DNA of 64,000 nucleotides from an uncultured Lachnospiraceae bacterium. GTDB taxonomy: Bacteria; Bacillota; Clostridia; Lachnospirales; Lachnospiraceae. The first letter of the stretch is position 1. Every line of letters starts with the position of its first letter. Of the stretch, positions 25,854 through 35,166 are shown piece after piece. Location: the NCBI GenBank assembly GCA_947382355.1, contig CANCYR010000001.1, forward strand, positions 124,001 to 188,000, given 5' to 3'. A program made the position numbers and the translations under genes. The notes below the pieces were generated by a model, which was not told the origin of the DNA, did not search any database, and saw only the letters and a program-made list of their open reading frames with translations.

Positions 25854-26348
25854 GACAAATATGAACGTTATTGAAAAAAGATTATGACTGTTTTAAGTTG
25901 CCCGGTTTTCTGCCAGGATGTTGAAGTGATTTAGAGAAATGCAAGTTATAGTTTGAAATGTAAAAAGACAGATATTAAAATATATTCATGGGAAATCCTC
26001 CTTTTAAGAAATGGAAAGTTGAAGTAATGACCGATACGGACTGAAAATAGACGGATAAAATAAGTCATAATATTTCATCCATTTGATATTGACATGAGTT
26101 TAGCATAAATGCTAGTGAGAAACAAGAGATATTTATAAAATTCTTGACATGCCGGGTAATCCCGTATACTATGCCAATAATCCTGTGACATCCGGCAATC
26201 ATATGCAATAGAAGGCGGGAAGAGGAAATGTTTTTATGGTATGATTCCTGTGAACTGGACGTTCATTGCCTGCCTGTATCTTTTATGAAAACAAAGGCTG
26301 CAATACAAAAAGACTATATTTAAATAAAAAAAAGATGGAAAACTGTTG
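25854..26348. other. Intergenic region upstream of the export operon
   Basis: About 500 bp carry no convincing gene. A second promoter-like site lies at 26144-26172: TTGACA (26144-26149) with TATACT at a short 15-bp spacing or TACTAT at 17 bp. A small palindrome, CGGG-TAAT-CCCG, lies between the two boxes. Transcripts from it would have a leader of about 275 nt through the operator hairpin described next. Nothing else was recognised. Confidence 0.45.
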
Positions 26349-26390
26349 ATTTCTCCATAAATTGATATTTATGGAGAAATATGGTACAAT
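26349..26390 (+). promoter_or_regulatory. Promoter overlapped by a 14-bp perfect inverted repeat, upstream of wzm
   Basis: ATTTCTCCATAAAT (26349-26362) and ATTTATGGAGAAAT (26367-26380) form a perfect 14-bp inverted repeat with a 4-nt centre. Overlapping it is a promoter, TTGATA at 26362-26367 and TACAAT at 26385-26390 with a 17-bp spacer. The repeat covers the -35 box and most of the spacer, as expected for a repressor operator. In RNA read from further upstream it would also form a strong hairpin, but it lacks a T run and so is not a classical terminator. Confidence 0.6.
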
Positions 26391-26454
26391 AACTACTAAT
26401 TATGCACGATATCATCAAGCGACATCAAGCGAAACAAAAGGAGAACCAGTCACC

Positions 26455-27285
26455 ATGCCTCTTTTTCTAAAGAAAATGTTTTCTCTGCCGGTAGAACTAT
26501 GGCAGAACAGACGGCTTATATGGAAGCTGTCCAAAAACGACTTCAAAACCAGATATGCCGGCTCATACATGGGAATCATCTGGGCTTTCATTCAGCCAAT
26601 TATAACTATTTTAGTATACTGGCTTGTATTTGAAAAAGGCTTTTCCCAAAAAGGAGAAATTTTTAAATCAGGTGTGGAGGTTCCTTTTGTAGTATACTTA
26701 ACAAGCGGTCTGGTGCCATGGTTCTTTTTTTCCGAAGCAATCAATAATGCCACCAATGCTTTGCTGGAATACAATTATCTGGTAAAGAAGGTAGTATTCA
26801 AAATCAGCATACTTCCCTTGATTAAAATTATTGCGGCAGGTTTCATACATGTTTTCTTTATGGGGGTGTTATTGGCAATTTATTTTATTTACGGCTATCA
26901 CCTTACCCCTTATACCCTGCAGATTGTATATTACAGCTTCTGCCTGTTCATTCTGGTGCTGGCATTAAGCTATACCTTCTGTTCGGTAGTTATCTTTTTC
27001 AGGGACCTGACTCAAATCGTCAACATTGCCTTACAGATTGGCATGTGGGCAACTCCCATCATGTGGTCCTTTACCCGTGCGGAAGGAACCGGATTTGAGT
27101 GGGTTTTCCGATTGAATCCGGTATTTTATATTGTAACCGGCTACAGGCAGTCATTGTTTGATGAAGTCTGGTTCTGGCAGCAGCCGGGGCAGTTTGCTTA
27201 TTTCTGGCTACTGACAATAGCTTTATTCGCTCTGGGAACCTTTGTATTCAAACGGTTAAAACCCCATTTTGCAGATGTATTATAA
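26455..27285 (+). CDS. wzm: Polysaccharide ABC transporter permease
   Basis: This ABC-2-type permease (Wzm/TagG/RgpC type) exports lipid-linked polysaccharide across the membrane with the Wzt ATPase encoded next. Numbering from ATG 26455 gives 277 residues, typical of the family. NDFKTRYAGSYMGIIWAFIQ near 30-50 is the conserved N-terminal interface motif. Six hydrophobic segments follow, and LNPVFYIVTGYRQSLFDEVW near 220 is characteristic of the family. The start is chosen at 26455 after AAAAGGAG (26437-26443), because the 31 upstream in-frame residues overlap the promoter/operator and are not family-like. A 218-bp gap separates it from wzt. Confidence 0.92.
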   Translation: MPLFLKKMFSLPVELWQNRRLIWKLSKNDFKTRYAGSYMGIIWAFIQPIITILVYWLVFEKGFSQKGEIFKSGVEVPFVVYLTSGLVPWFFFSEAINNATNALLEYNYLVKKVVFKISILPLIKIIAAGFIHVFFMGVLLAIYFIYGYHLTPYTLQIVYYSFCLFILVLALSYTFCSVVIFFRDLTQIVNIALQIGMWATPIMWSFTRAEGTGFEWVFRLNPVFYIVTGYRQSLFDEVWFWQQPGQFAYFWLLTIALFALGTFVFKRLKPHFADVL

Positions 27286-27503
27286 ACTGTCCCGGAAAAA
27301 GGATAGTCAGCATAAGCGTGAAGTGCAAAGCCCATAAGCTGCCAGAAGGATAGATTATAGGATGAGAAGGCTGTAGAAAGATAACACTGGAAGGATATAA
27401 AACTGTAAGGTCAGAAATACTGGCCATAGATAAATAAATCGTTTCAAAAATAGCAATTGACATGGCTGCAATAACAGCCTTCAAATAGAAAACAGGTGAA
27501 TCC

Positions 27504-28883
27504 ATGAATGCAAAAAAGAAGAACGGCTCTCAAAGCATAGTAAAGGAAAAGAAAACAAACCTCCAAAACAAAGCAGACGAAAAGAAAGCGGAACCTCCTC
27601 GGGAAATCCCTCCTGCAATTCAGGTTACGGATGTAAATAAAATATATAAACTGTACAATAAGCCTTCCGACCGCCTTAAGGAATCTTTAGGGCTTACAAG
27701 AAAGAAAAATTATAAGGAGCACTATGCCCTTCGGGGCGTTTCCTTTGATGTTGCCCAGGGAGAATCCGTAGGCATCATAGGAACCAACGGCTCCGGCAAA
27801 TCCACTATTTTAAAAATTATTACCGGGGTTTTAAGCAAGACGTCAGGAGAGCTTGTGGTAAACGGAAGGATTTCCGCCCTGTTAGAGTTAGGCGCAGGCT
27901 TTAACATGGAATATACAGGAATTGAAAACATCTATCTTCAGGGGACCATGATTGGGTTTTCGGAGGAGGAAATTGATGAAAAACTTTCCGAAATTCTGGA
28001 ATTTGCAGATATCGGGGATTTTGTGCATCAGCCGGTGAAGACTTACAGCTCCGGTATGTTCGTGCGCCTTGCTTTTGCAGTGGCAATCAATATCAATCCG
28101 GAAATCCTGATTGTAGATGAAGCTTTGTCTGTAGGAGATGTGTTTTTTCAGACAAAGTGCTTCCATAAATTTGAAGAGTTCAAGAAGCTGGGAAAGACTA
28201 TTTTGTTTGTAAGCCACGACTTAAGCAGCATTGCTAAATACTGTGACCGGGTAATCCTTTTAAATAAAGGCGTGAAGCTGGCAGAGGGCTCCCCAAAGGA
28301 CATGATTAATATGTATAAAAAGCTGCTGGTGCATCAGTTGGACGAGGAAACATTGGAGGATGTAAGCAGGAGAAGCAGTGTCATAGACGGAGAAGGCGGG
28401 GAAGACAGCTGGAGGAAGCATTTTACCGTCAATGAATCTGTTTCCGATTATGGAGAAAAACAGGCGGAAATCGTGGACTTTGCTATTATTGACCAATATG
28501 GCGCCATGAATAATCTCATTGAAAAAGGAACAAAATTTCAGGTAAAGGCAAAGCTATATTTCCATGAGCAGGTGAAGAACCCTATCTTTACCTTTACTAT
28601 AAAGAATGCCCATGGCACTGATATTACCGGCACCAACACCATGTTTGAACGGGTGGAGACGGGAGTGGTGAAAAAAGGGGAAACAAGGATTGTCACCTAT
28701 GAACAGCAGATGGATTTGCAGGGGGGGGATTATTTGATTTCCCTTGGCTGTACCGGATATGAGGGTGACAATTTCAAGGTATATCACAGACTCTATGATT
28801 TAGTGAGCATCAGTGTCATATCAGAAAAAAATACCGTTGGCTTTTTTGATATGAATACAAAGATTACGGTGGAAAAAGGTTAA
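27504..28883 (+). CDS. wzt: Polysaccharide ABC transporter ATP-binding protein with C-terminal Wzt domain
   Basis: The ATPase partner of Wzm. Residues about 40-275 form the nucleotide-binding domain: Walker A GTNGSGKST (near 92), signature YSSGMFVRLAF (near 179), Walker B EILIVDEALSVGD (near 200) and H-loop FVSHD (near 232). Residues about 310-459 form a beta-sandwich of the Wzt_C type, which in O9a- and O12-type systems binds the modified end of the glycan and couples chain termination to export. An unusual lysine-rich extension of about 40 residues precedes the ATPase domain. The ATG 27504 follows ACAGGTG-like bases. The Wzt_C domain implies that this polymer has a terminal modification that is recognised before export. 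The methyltransferase/kinase-like protein downstream is a candidate to make it. Confidence 0.92.
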   Translation: MNAKKKNGSQSIVKEKKTNLQNKADEKKAEPPREIPPAIQVTDVNKIYKLYNKPSDRLKESLGLTRKKNYKEHYALRGVSFDVAQGESVGIIGTNGSGKSTILKIITGVLSKTSGELVVNGRISALLELGAGFNMEYTGIENIYLQGTMIGFSEEEIDEKLSEILEFADIGDFVHQPVKTYSSGMFVRLAFAVAININPEILIVDEALSVGDVFFQTKCFHKFEEFKKLGKTILFVSHDLSSIAKYCDRVILLNKGVKLAEGSPKDMINMYKKLLVHQLDEETLEDVSRRSSVIDGEGGEDSWRKHFTVNESVSDYGEKQAEIVDFAIIDQYGAMNNLIEKGTKFQVKAKLYFHEQVKNPIFTFTIKNAHGTDITGTNTMFERVETGVVKKGETRIVTYEQQMDLQGGDYLISLGCTGYEGDNFKVYHRLYDLVSISVISEKNTVGFFDMNTKITVEKG

Positions 28884-28947
28884 CATAAATCTGCTGTCTG
28901 AACTGTTGTGATAGAGCGAAAAATTATAAGGAATATAAGAGAACCCT

Positions 28948-30891
28948 ATGGAAAGTACCAATATAAAAAACAACAATTTAATAAAGCTTCTGCCCATAGA
29001 AAAGGAGCAGCAGGTGCTTTGCATAGATTCTACGGAAAAAATACCGGAAACCGGCAAAGCCTATGACTGGATTTTCGTGCTTCCCTATGAAGAAAAGGAG
29101 CAGGGAGCGCCAAAGTTACAAAAGCTTCTTTCCATGCTTACAAAAAAGGGGCGTTTATACCTTGCGGCAGAAAATCCTTTCAGCCTGCACCGCATGGCGG
29201 GAGAGGCTGAGGAGGATGGAAGTATCTTTCAGGCATTTCTGCCGGGGGGCTTTGAAAAGAGCAAAGGCATGAGCCTGCCCTTTTTAACAGCACAGGCAAA
29301 AGCCGCCATAGACCATCAGGGACAGGAATATTCCCTGAAGGTATATTATCCCTATCCGGATATTCGGTTTCCCGTGGCAGTCTATACCGATGAATACCTG
29401 CCAAAAGCCGGGGAATGTGATGAAAATTTTTACAATTTCCGCCATGCCCGCTTTGGTTTCTTTGATGAAAGGCAGGCTGTGGAACAGGTGGTAAAGGCTG
29501 GAGCATATGCCCAGTTTGCCAATGGCTACCTGCTGGAGATAGCAAAGGAGCACACGAATATATTGTATTGCCGTTATTCGGTGGAAAGAGCTTCGGACAA
29601 GCAAATTTGCACCAGTATCTTAAAGGCGGAAAACGGGGAAAGAATCGTGGAAAAGACTGCCTTTGAACAGGCGGCTAACGGGCATATAAAAAGGCTCTGC
29701 CACTTAGAGGAAGCTCTTAAGCCCCAGCTTGCACAGGAAAGCTTTCTTGGCAGGGCTATGAGCGTAAATAAAATTATAAAAAGCGGGCAGGTAAATGGAA
29801 AAGAGCAGGTGGGCTTTTCCTTTGTAAAAGGAGAAAGTCTGGAAAATTTTCTGGATGATGCCTTAAAAAAAGGAGAATTTGAAAGCTGTAAGGAAACACT
29901 TCTTGCATTTTGCAGAATGGTGAAGGCCTTAAAAGGACAGCTTCCTTTTGTTATTACGAAGGAATTTACACAGGTTTTCGGGACAGAGGCATTTGTAAAG
30001 GAGTCAGAGGAAGCCATGATGTCCCTGCCTGTTACAGATATTGACATGGTATGCCAGAATATTCTTTTAGGGGAGCAGATTACTCTGATTGATTATGAAT
30101 GGACCTTTGATTTCCCTGTTCCCATAGACTATCTGGTTTACCGGATTCTGTTCTGTTATCTGGAACAAAAGGACAGAAGAGCTTTGGAATGTTTTGACAA
30201 TGACTTTGATTTTTATAAGGAAATGGGCATTTTTCCCGAAAGAAAAAGGATTTTTCAACAAATGGAAACCCGCTTCCAAAAATATGCCCAGGGGGACAGC
30301 AGGCTGCTTCGGGATTTGTATTTAGAGCAGGGCAAGCCGGTTGTGCCTATGTCTGCTTTAAAAAAGGAGTTGACAAAGGCGGAAAACAATAAGATAACAG
30401 TGCAATACGATAAAGGACAGGGCTTTTTAAATGAGAATGGTATTGAGCGGATTCTGAAACAGGAGGAAGACGGTTCAGGCTCCTTCGTTCTGGATTTACC
30501 AGAAGAGGCTTCCATTCAGGGAGTAAAAATCAGCTTTGGTGAAGAAAACACCATGGTCCGGATAGGACTGCTTCAGGAGGATGAAACAGGCTCGAAAGAG
30601 GCCGCTTATGAAACTAATGGAATTTCCGTGAACCCTATTCTGTATTTTTACAAGGAAAGCCCATGGATTTCCATTAATGGGCTGGAATCCGGGATAAAGC
30701 GCCTGTATGTGAGGTTTCAAATAGAAAAGCTGCCGGAGGAATTTGTAGGCGAAACAATAAGCAGTCTGTCTGATATGCGGGAAATTATAGCCAACCGGGA
30801 AGAACAGATTGCCAATTATAAAAATTCCACAAGCTGGAAGCTTACAAAGCCCCTTCGTATGCTTTTGGGAAGGAAGTCAGAAGAAAGATGA
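28948..30891 (+). CDS. Multidomain protein: methyltransferase-like N terminus, kinase-like middle, beta C terminus
   Basis: This 647-residue cytoplasmic protein has three parts. Residues 1-170 read as a degenerate class I SAM methyltransferase (YDWIFVLPYEE near 39, then a KKGRLYLAAENPF strand near 70-82), but the glycine-rich SAM loop is not clear. Residues about 200-440 resemble an aminoglycoside-phosphotransferase-type kinase: GFSFVKGESLENFLDD near 290 and a D-x-x-x-x-N / DYEW pair (DIDMVCQNILLGEQ, ITLIDYEWTFDFP) near 365-390. Residues 490-605 look like a beta-sandwich. The C terminus has NSTSWKLTKPLRMLLG, a tail motif common in rhamnan-type glycosyltransferases. It directly follows Wzt and overlaps the GT2 gene by 4 bp. 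It might methylate or phosphorylate the chain end, as WbdD does in O9a systems (inference). Confidence 0.6.
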   Translation: MESTNIKNNNLIKLLPIEKEQQVLCIDSTEKIPETGKAYDWIFVLPYEEKEQGAPKLQKLLSMLTKKGRLYLAAENPFSLHRMAGEAEEDGSIFQAFLPGGFEKSKGMSLPFLTAQAKAAIDHQGQEYSLKVYYPYPDIRFPVAVYTDEYLPKAGECDENFYNFRHARFGFFDERQAVEQVVKAGAYAQFANGYLLEIAKEHTNILYCRYSVERASDKQICTSILKAENGERIVEKTAFEQAANGHIKRLCHLEEALKPQLAQESFLGRAMSVNKIIKSGQVNGKEQVGFSFVKGESLENFLDDALKKGEFESCKETLLAFCRMVKALKGQLPFVITKEFTQVFGTEAFVKESEEAMMSLPVTDIDMVCQNILLGEQITLIDYEWTFDFPVPIDYLVYRILFCYLEQKDRRALECFDNDFDFYKEMGIFPERKRIFQQMETRFQKYAQGDSRLLRDLYLEQGKPVVPMSALKKELTKAENNKITVQYDKGQGFLNENGIERILKQEEDGSGSFVLDLPEEASIQGVKISFGEENTMVRIGLLQEDETGSKEAAYETNGISVNPILYFYKESPWISINGLESGIKRLYVRFQIEKLPEEFVGETISSLSDMREIIANREEQIANYKNSTSWKLTKPLRMLLGRKSEER

Positions 30892-32897
30892 AGCAGGAAA
30901 AAATGAAAGAAGAAAAAAAGGATTTGGAAGAATATTATAAGGAGCTTTATGAAAGGGAAAAGCAAAAAAGCGAGAAGCTTGCTTACGAGCTGGCAGATGC
31001 AAAACGGGAATGCGAGGACCTTGCCATGAAGCTGAGCCGCATTAAGGATTCTCCTTTCTGGGCGATGAGCAAGCCCTTCCGTGTGGTCATCCACTTTTTT
31101 ATCAGGCAGAAAAACCGGATTTTATGCCATGGGAACCCAAAAGGGATTGCCAGGAAAATCGTAAATAAATACCGGGAAAAAAGAGCCATAAAAATACACG
31201 GTACAGGCAGCTTCCCCGCTGCGGCAAGAAGAAGGGAAGAGGAGGAAACCAAATTTCCAAGGGATATTAAAATCAGCATTTTAGTTCCCCTTTATAACAC
31301 CCCGGAACGGTTCCTCCGGGAAATGATAGACAGCGTGGTGGCACAGACTTACAAAAACTGGGAGCTCTGTCTTGCGGACGGTTCCGACAAAGAGCATGGA
31401 CTTGTGGGGGAAATCTGCAAAAGCTACTATGAAAAGGATAAAAGAATCGTTTACAAGAAGCTTGAAAAAAATGAAGGAATATCCGGAAATACCAATGCCT
31501 GCTATGCCATGGCAACCGGAGAATACATCGGGCTTTTCGACCACGACGATTTGCTTCACCCAAGCGTCTTATATGAATATATGAAAGTAATTTGTGAACA
31601 GGATGCAGATTATATTTATTGTGATGAGGCAACCTTTAAGGGCAACAGCATCAATCATATGATTACCCTGCACTTTAAGCCGGATTTCGCACCGGATAAT
31701 TTAAGGGCAAATAATTATATCTGCCATTTCAGCGTCTTTAAAAGGGAATTGTTAGAGGGCACGGAGTTGTTTCGCAGCCAGTTTGACGGAAGTCAGGACC
31801 ATGATATGATTTTACGGCTTACCGGAAGGGCTAAGCGGATTGTCCATGTGCCGAAAATTCTCTATTACTGGCGCTCCCATAAGGGAAGCGTGGCTTCCGG
31901 AATCGGGGCAAAGACCTATGCCATTGCGGCGGCAAAGGGAGCCATTGCAGAGCATTTAAAAAGCAAGGGGTGTCATGATTTTTCCATCGAAAGCACAAGA
32001 GCCTTTGAAACCATATTCCGCATTAAATATGATTTGACTGCACGCCCTCTTGTGTCCATTATCATTGCAAACAAGGACCATGTGGAGGATTTAAGCCGTT
32101 GTGTGGAATCCATTATCAACAAATCCACCTATGAAAATTTTGAGATTATCATAGTGGAAAACAACAGTGAAACGGAGCAGATTCAGGAATATTACAAGGA
32201 AATCTCCAAGCACCCCAAAGTGCAGGTGGTGACTTATGAGGGCGTGTTCAACTATTCCAAAATAAATAACTATGGTGTGTCTTTTGCAAAAGGAGAATAT
32301 GTGTTATTATTAAACAATGACACAGAGGTCATAACACAGGGCTGGATTGAGGAAATGCTTATGTATGGGCAGCGGCAGGATGTTGGCGTGGTAGGCGCCA
32401 AGCTGTATTACGGGGATAAGACCATCCAGCATGCGGGAATCGTCATTGGCCTTGGAGCCCACCGGACGGCAGGGCATACCCATTATAAGGTGCCGGAGGC
32501 AAATGTGGGTTATATGGGGAAATTGTGCTATGCCCAGAATGTAACGGCAGTGACCGGAGCCTGTATGCTTGTAAAGAAGTCTTTGTATGAGCAGTTAGGC
32601 GGGCTGGATGAAGAGTATGCTGTTGCGTTAAATGACGTGGATTTTTGTTTAAGAGTGAGGAAGCTTGGACTGTTAAATATTTTTACTCCCTTTGCAGAGC
32701 TGTATCATTATGAGTCCAAGTCCAGAGGCTCTGACAATAAAAGGGACGCCAATGCCATCCGCTATCAGCAGGAGTCGGACAAGTTCAAGGAGCGGTGGAA
32801 GGTGGAACTTTCCGATGGGGACCCTTATTATAACAGGAATTTTTCACTGGACCATTCGGATTTTACCGTAAACTGGAAAAGACAGCAGGTCAGATGA
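30888..32897 (+). CDS. Two-domain GT2 glycosyltransferase, rhamnosyltransferase-like
   Basis: The 669-residue protein carries two family 2 glycosyltransferase domains. The first begins at about 128 (ISILVPLYNTPERFL) with the catalytic-type acidic motif GLFDHDDLLHP near 214-224. The second begins at about 388 (VSIIIANKDHVEDLSRC) with LLLNNDTEVITQGW near 474, the DxD-like motif of WbbL/RgpF-type rhamnosyltransferases. Residues 1-60 are a charged coiled coil followed by SPFWAMSKPFR, similar to the SWKLTKPLR tail of the upstream protein. Such double GT2 enzymes polymerise polyrhamnose or similar backbones on the inner membrane face. It overlaps the upstream gene by 4 bp (ATGA). The acceptor and linkage cannot be told from sequence. 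Confidence 0.85.
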   Translation: MKQEKMKEEKKDLEEYYKELYEREKQKSEKLAYELADAKRECEDLAMKLSRIKDSPFWAMSKPFRVVIHFFIRQKNRILCHGNPKGIARKIVNKYREKRAIKIHGTGSFPAAARRREEEETKFPRDIKISILVPLYNTPERFLREMIDSVVAQTYKNWELCLADGSDKEHGLVGEICKSYYEKDKRIVYKKLEKNEGISGNTNACYAMATGEYIGLFDHDDLLHPSVLYEYMKVICEQDADYIYCDEATFKGNSINHMITLHFKPDFAPDNLRANNYICHFSVFKRELLEGTELFRSQFDGSQDHDMILRLTGRAKRIVHVPKILYYWRSHKGSVASGIGAKTYAIAAAKGAIAEHLKSKGCHDFSIESTRAFETIFRIKYDLTARPLVSIIIANKDHVEDLSRCVESIINKSTYENFEIIIVENNSETEQIQEYYKEISKHPKVQVVTYEGVFNYSKINNYGVSFAKGEYVLLLNNDTEVITQGWIEEMLMYGQRQDVGVVGAKLYYGDKTIQHAGIVIGLGAHRTAGHTHYKVPEANVGYMGKLCYAQNVTAVTGACMLVKKSLYEQLGGLDEEYAVALNDVDFCLRVRKLGLLNIFTPFAELYHYESKSRGSDNKRDANAIRYQQESDKFKERWKVELSDGDPYYNRNFSLDHSDFTVNWKRQQVR

Positions 32898-32961
32898 AGA
32901 TAGCGGCGCAGCGTGAAGAAAAGTAACTAAAAGAAATAAATCAGACAGGAGCAGGTAACAC

Positions 32962-34704
32962 ATGGATAACGGATATAAACAGGCATTTCAGTTTTGGTTA
33001 GAGGATGATTATTTTGACAAAGAAACAAAGGAAGAGCTGTTAGCCATCCGCAACGATGAAAAGGAAGTGGAGGACCGGTTCTATAAGGAACTGGAGTTTG
33101 GCACCGGCGGTCTTCGGGGCGTTATCGGAGCCGGAACCAACCGGATGAACTTTTACACGGTAAGGAAAGCCACCCAGGGACTTGCCAATTATATTAAAAA
33201 GCAGGGAGGCTGCGAAAAGGGAGCTGCCATTGCCTATGACTCCAGAAGGTTTTCGCCGGAATTTGCTATGGAAGCGGCTCTTTGCCTTTGCGCCAACGGA
33301 ATTAAGGCATATTTGTTTGAAAGCTTAAGGCCTACGCCGGAGTTATCCTTTGCCGTGCGAAAGCTTGGCTGTATTGCCGGAATCGTGGTTACTGCAAGCC
33401 ATAATCCGCCGGAATATAACGGATATAAAGTATATTGGGAGGACGGCGCCCAGATTACGGCGCCGAAGGATAAGGAGATTATCGGAGAGGTAAAGGCGGT
33501 AACGGATTATCATACCGTAAAGACCATGACGGAGCAGGAGGCAAAAGAAAAGGGTCTTCTCACTATTATTGGAAAAGAAATTGACGATGCCTATTTGGAA
33601 GAACTGAAAAAGCAGATTATCCACCCGGATGTAATCAGGGAAATGGCAGAGGAAATCAAGATTGTATACACGCCGCTTCACGGAACAGGCAATCTTCCCG
33701 TCCGCCGGGTGCTTTCGGAGCTGGGCTTTCAAAAGGTATATGTAGTAAAGGAGCAGGAGCTTCCTGATGAAAATTTCTCAACAGTCAGCTATCCCAATCC
33801 GGAGGACCCGGCTGCTTTTACACTGGCATTAAAGCTGGCAAAGGAAGTGGAAGCGGATGTGATTCTGGCAACAGACCCGGATGCAGACCGTCTGGGCATT
33901 TATGCCCTTGACCAGACATCGGGAGAATATATTCCTTTTACGGGAAATATGTCCGGAATGCTTATTGCGGAGTATATTTTACGGGAAAAGACCAAAACAG
34001 GCACCATGCCGGAAAATCCGGCGCTTGTAAAAACAGTGGTGACTACTAATATGGCGGATGCCCTTGCCGCCCGCTATCATGTGGAATTAAAGGAAGTGCT
34101 CACAGGCTTTAAATATATCGGCGAGCAGATTAAGTGGTTTGAAGAAACTGGCTTAAACCACTACGTATTCGGCCTTGAGGAAAGCTACGGCTGTCTTGCC
34201 GGAACTCATGCAAGGGACAAGGATGCTGTGGTGGCGGTTATGTGCCTTTGCGAAGTGGCAGCTTATTGCAAAAAGCAGGGCATTACCCTTTGGGATCAGA
34301 TGCTTTCCCTTTATGAAACCTATGGATATTTTAAAGAAGGACTGCACACCATTACCTTAAAGGGCGTTTCGGGACAAGAGCAGATCGGGAAAATCATGGA
34401 ATATTTAAGAAGCAGCCGGATTGAGGCTTTTGGCAGCTTTCAGACAGTGGCTGTGAAGGATTTTCTTACCGGGGAGGCAGTAAATTTAAAGGACGAAGCT
34501 GTTTCCAAAGTACAGCTTCCAAAGTCGGACGTGCTTTATTTTGAACTGGAAAATGATGCGTGGTGTTGCGTAAGGCCTTCCGGAACAGAGCCTAAGATTA
34601 AATTTTATATGGGCGTGAAGGGACTTGGCTTACAGGATAGTGAAGAGAAGCTGGAGGCGTTAAAAACAGCCTTGCTTGAGAAGCTTCCGGATTTTTCAAA
34701 ATAA
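32962..34704 (+). CDS. Phospho-sugar mutase (phosphoglucomutase/phosphomannomutase)
   Basis: The 580-residue alpha-D-phosphohexomutase interconverts hexose-6-phosphate and hexose-1-phosphate and so would feed RmlA and UDP-glucose synthesis. The active-site serine loop TASHNPPEYNGYKVYW is near 139-154, the metal loop DPDADRLGI near 304-312, the sugar-binding loop GLEESYG near 402 and the phosphate-binding loop RPSGTEPKIKFY near 538-549. The length is that of the PgcA-type long phosphomutases of Gram-positive bacteria. It starts 64 bp after the GT2 gene with GGAGCAGG upstream. It is ordinary in every motif. A housekeeping role in glycogen or UDP-glucose metabolism is possible as well. Confidence 0.93.
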   Translation: MDNGYKQAFQFWLEDDYFDKETKEELLAIRNDEKEVEDRFYKELEFGTGGLRGVIGAGTNRMNFYTVRKATQGLANYIKKQGGCEKGAAIAYDSRRFSPEFAMEAALCLCANGIKAYLFESLRPTPELSFAVRKLGCIAGIVVTASHNPPEYNGYKVYWEDGAQITAPKDKEIIGEVKAVTDYHTVKTMTEQEAKEKGLLTIIGKEIDDAYLEELKKQIIHPDVIREMAEEIKIVYTPLHGTGNLPVRRVLSELGFQKVYVVKEQELPDENFSTVSYPNPEDPAAFTLALKLAKEVEADVILATDPDADRLGIYALDQTSGEYIPFTGNMSGMLIAEYILREKTKTGTMPENPALVKTVVTTNMADALAARYHVELKEVLTGFKYIGEQIKWFEETGLNHYVFGLEESYGCLAGTHARDKDAVVAVMCLCEVAAYCKKQGITLWDQMLSLYETYGYFKEGLHTITLKGVSGQEQIGKIMEYLRSSRIEAFGSFQTVAVKDFLTGEAVNLKDEAVSKVQLPKSDVLYFELENDAWCCVRPSGTEPKIKFYMGVKGLGLQDSEEKLEALKTALLEKLPDFSK

Positions 34705-34722
34705 AACAGTTAGGAACAGAAT

Positions 34723-35166
34723 ATGAAAAAATTATTAGAACAGATTGTAAAATTCGGCATTGTAGGCGTTGTTTGCTTCGGCATTGATTTTGCCGTATTT
34801 TCCTTTTTAAATTATGTGGTAAATGTCCACTATGCAGTGGCAGCCTTCTGGGGCTTTGTTATATCAGTCATTATCAATTATATACTCAGCATGAAATTTG
34901 TGTTCGTGCGCAAGGAGCAGATGGACAGGAAGGCGGAATTTGTTATTTTCGTCATACTGAGCGTAATCGGCCTTGGTCTGAATGAACTGATAATCTGGGG
35001 CTGTGTGGATGGCATTTATGTACACTGGAAATGGCTGAACGGGCTGATTTCTACCGACTTGGCGGAAATCGGCGGGAAAATTGTGGCAACAGGTATTGTT
35101 ATGGTTTATAATTTCATTACAAGGAAGATGTTTTTAGAAAAGAAGGGAGAATCCAATGAGCAATAA
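34723..35166 (+). CDS. GtrA-family membrane protein
   Basis: This 147-residue protein has four transmembrane segments. FGIVGVVCFGIDFAVFSFLN near residues 11-30 and the basic-aromatic YILSMKFVF loop near 60 are typical of GtrA. GtrA proteins are thought to flip or stabilise a polyprenyl-phosphate-linked sugar made by a DPM1-like GT2, for use by an external GT-C enzyme (for example O-antigen glucosylation and teichoic acid glycosylation). The GT2 partner gene overlaps its 3' end by 11 bp, and GT-C-type proteins are found at 15329 and 43055, so a complete three-component glycosylation set is present. Confidence 0.9.
   Translation: MKKLLEQIVKFGIVGVVCFGIDFAVFSFLNYVVNVHYAVAAFWGFVISVIINYILSMKFVFVRKEQMDRKAEFVIFVILSVIGLGLNELIIWGCVDGIYVHWKWLNGLISTDLAEIGGKIVATGIVMVYNFITRKMFLEKKGESNEQ

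Noticed and set aside
26349-26380. Hairpin read as a terminator
   Set aside because: There is no T run on either side. It overlaps a well-formed promoter, so an operator is more likely.
29574-30047. 157-residue minus-strand frame
   Set aside because: Antisense to the multidomain protein at 28948, with no support for translation.
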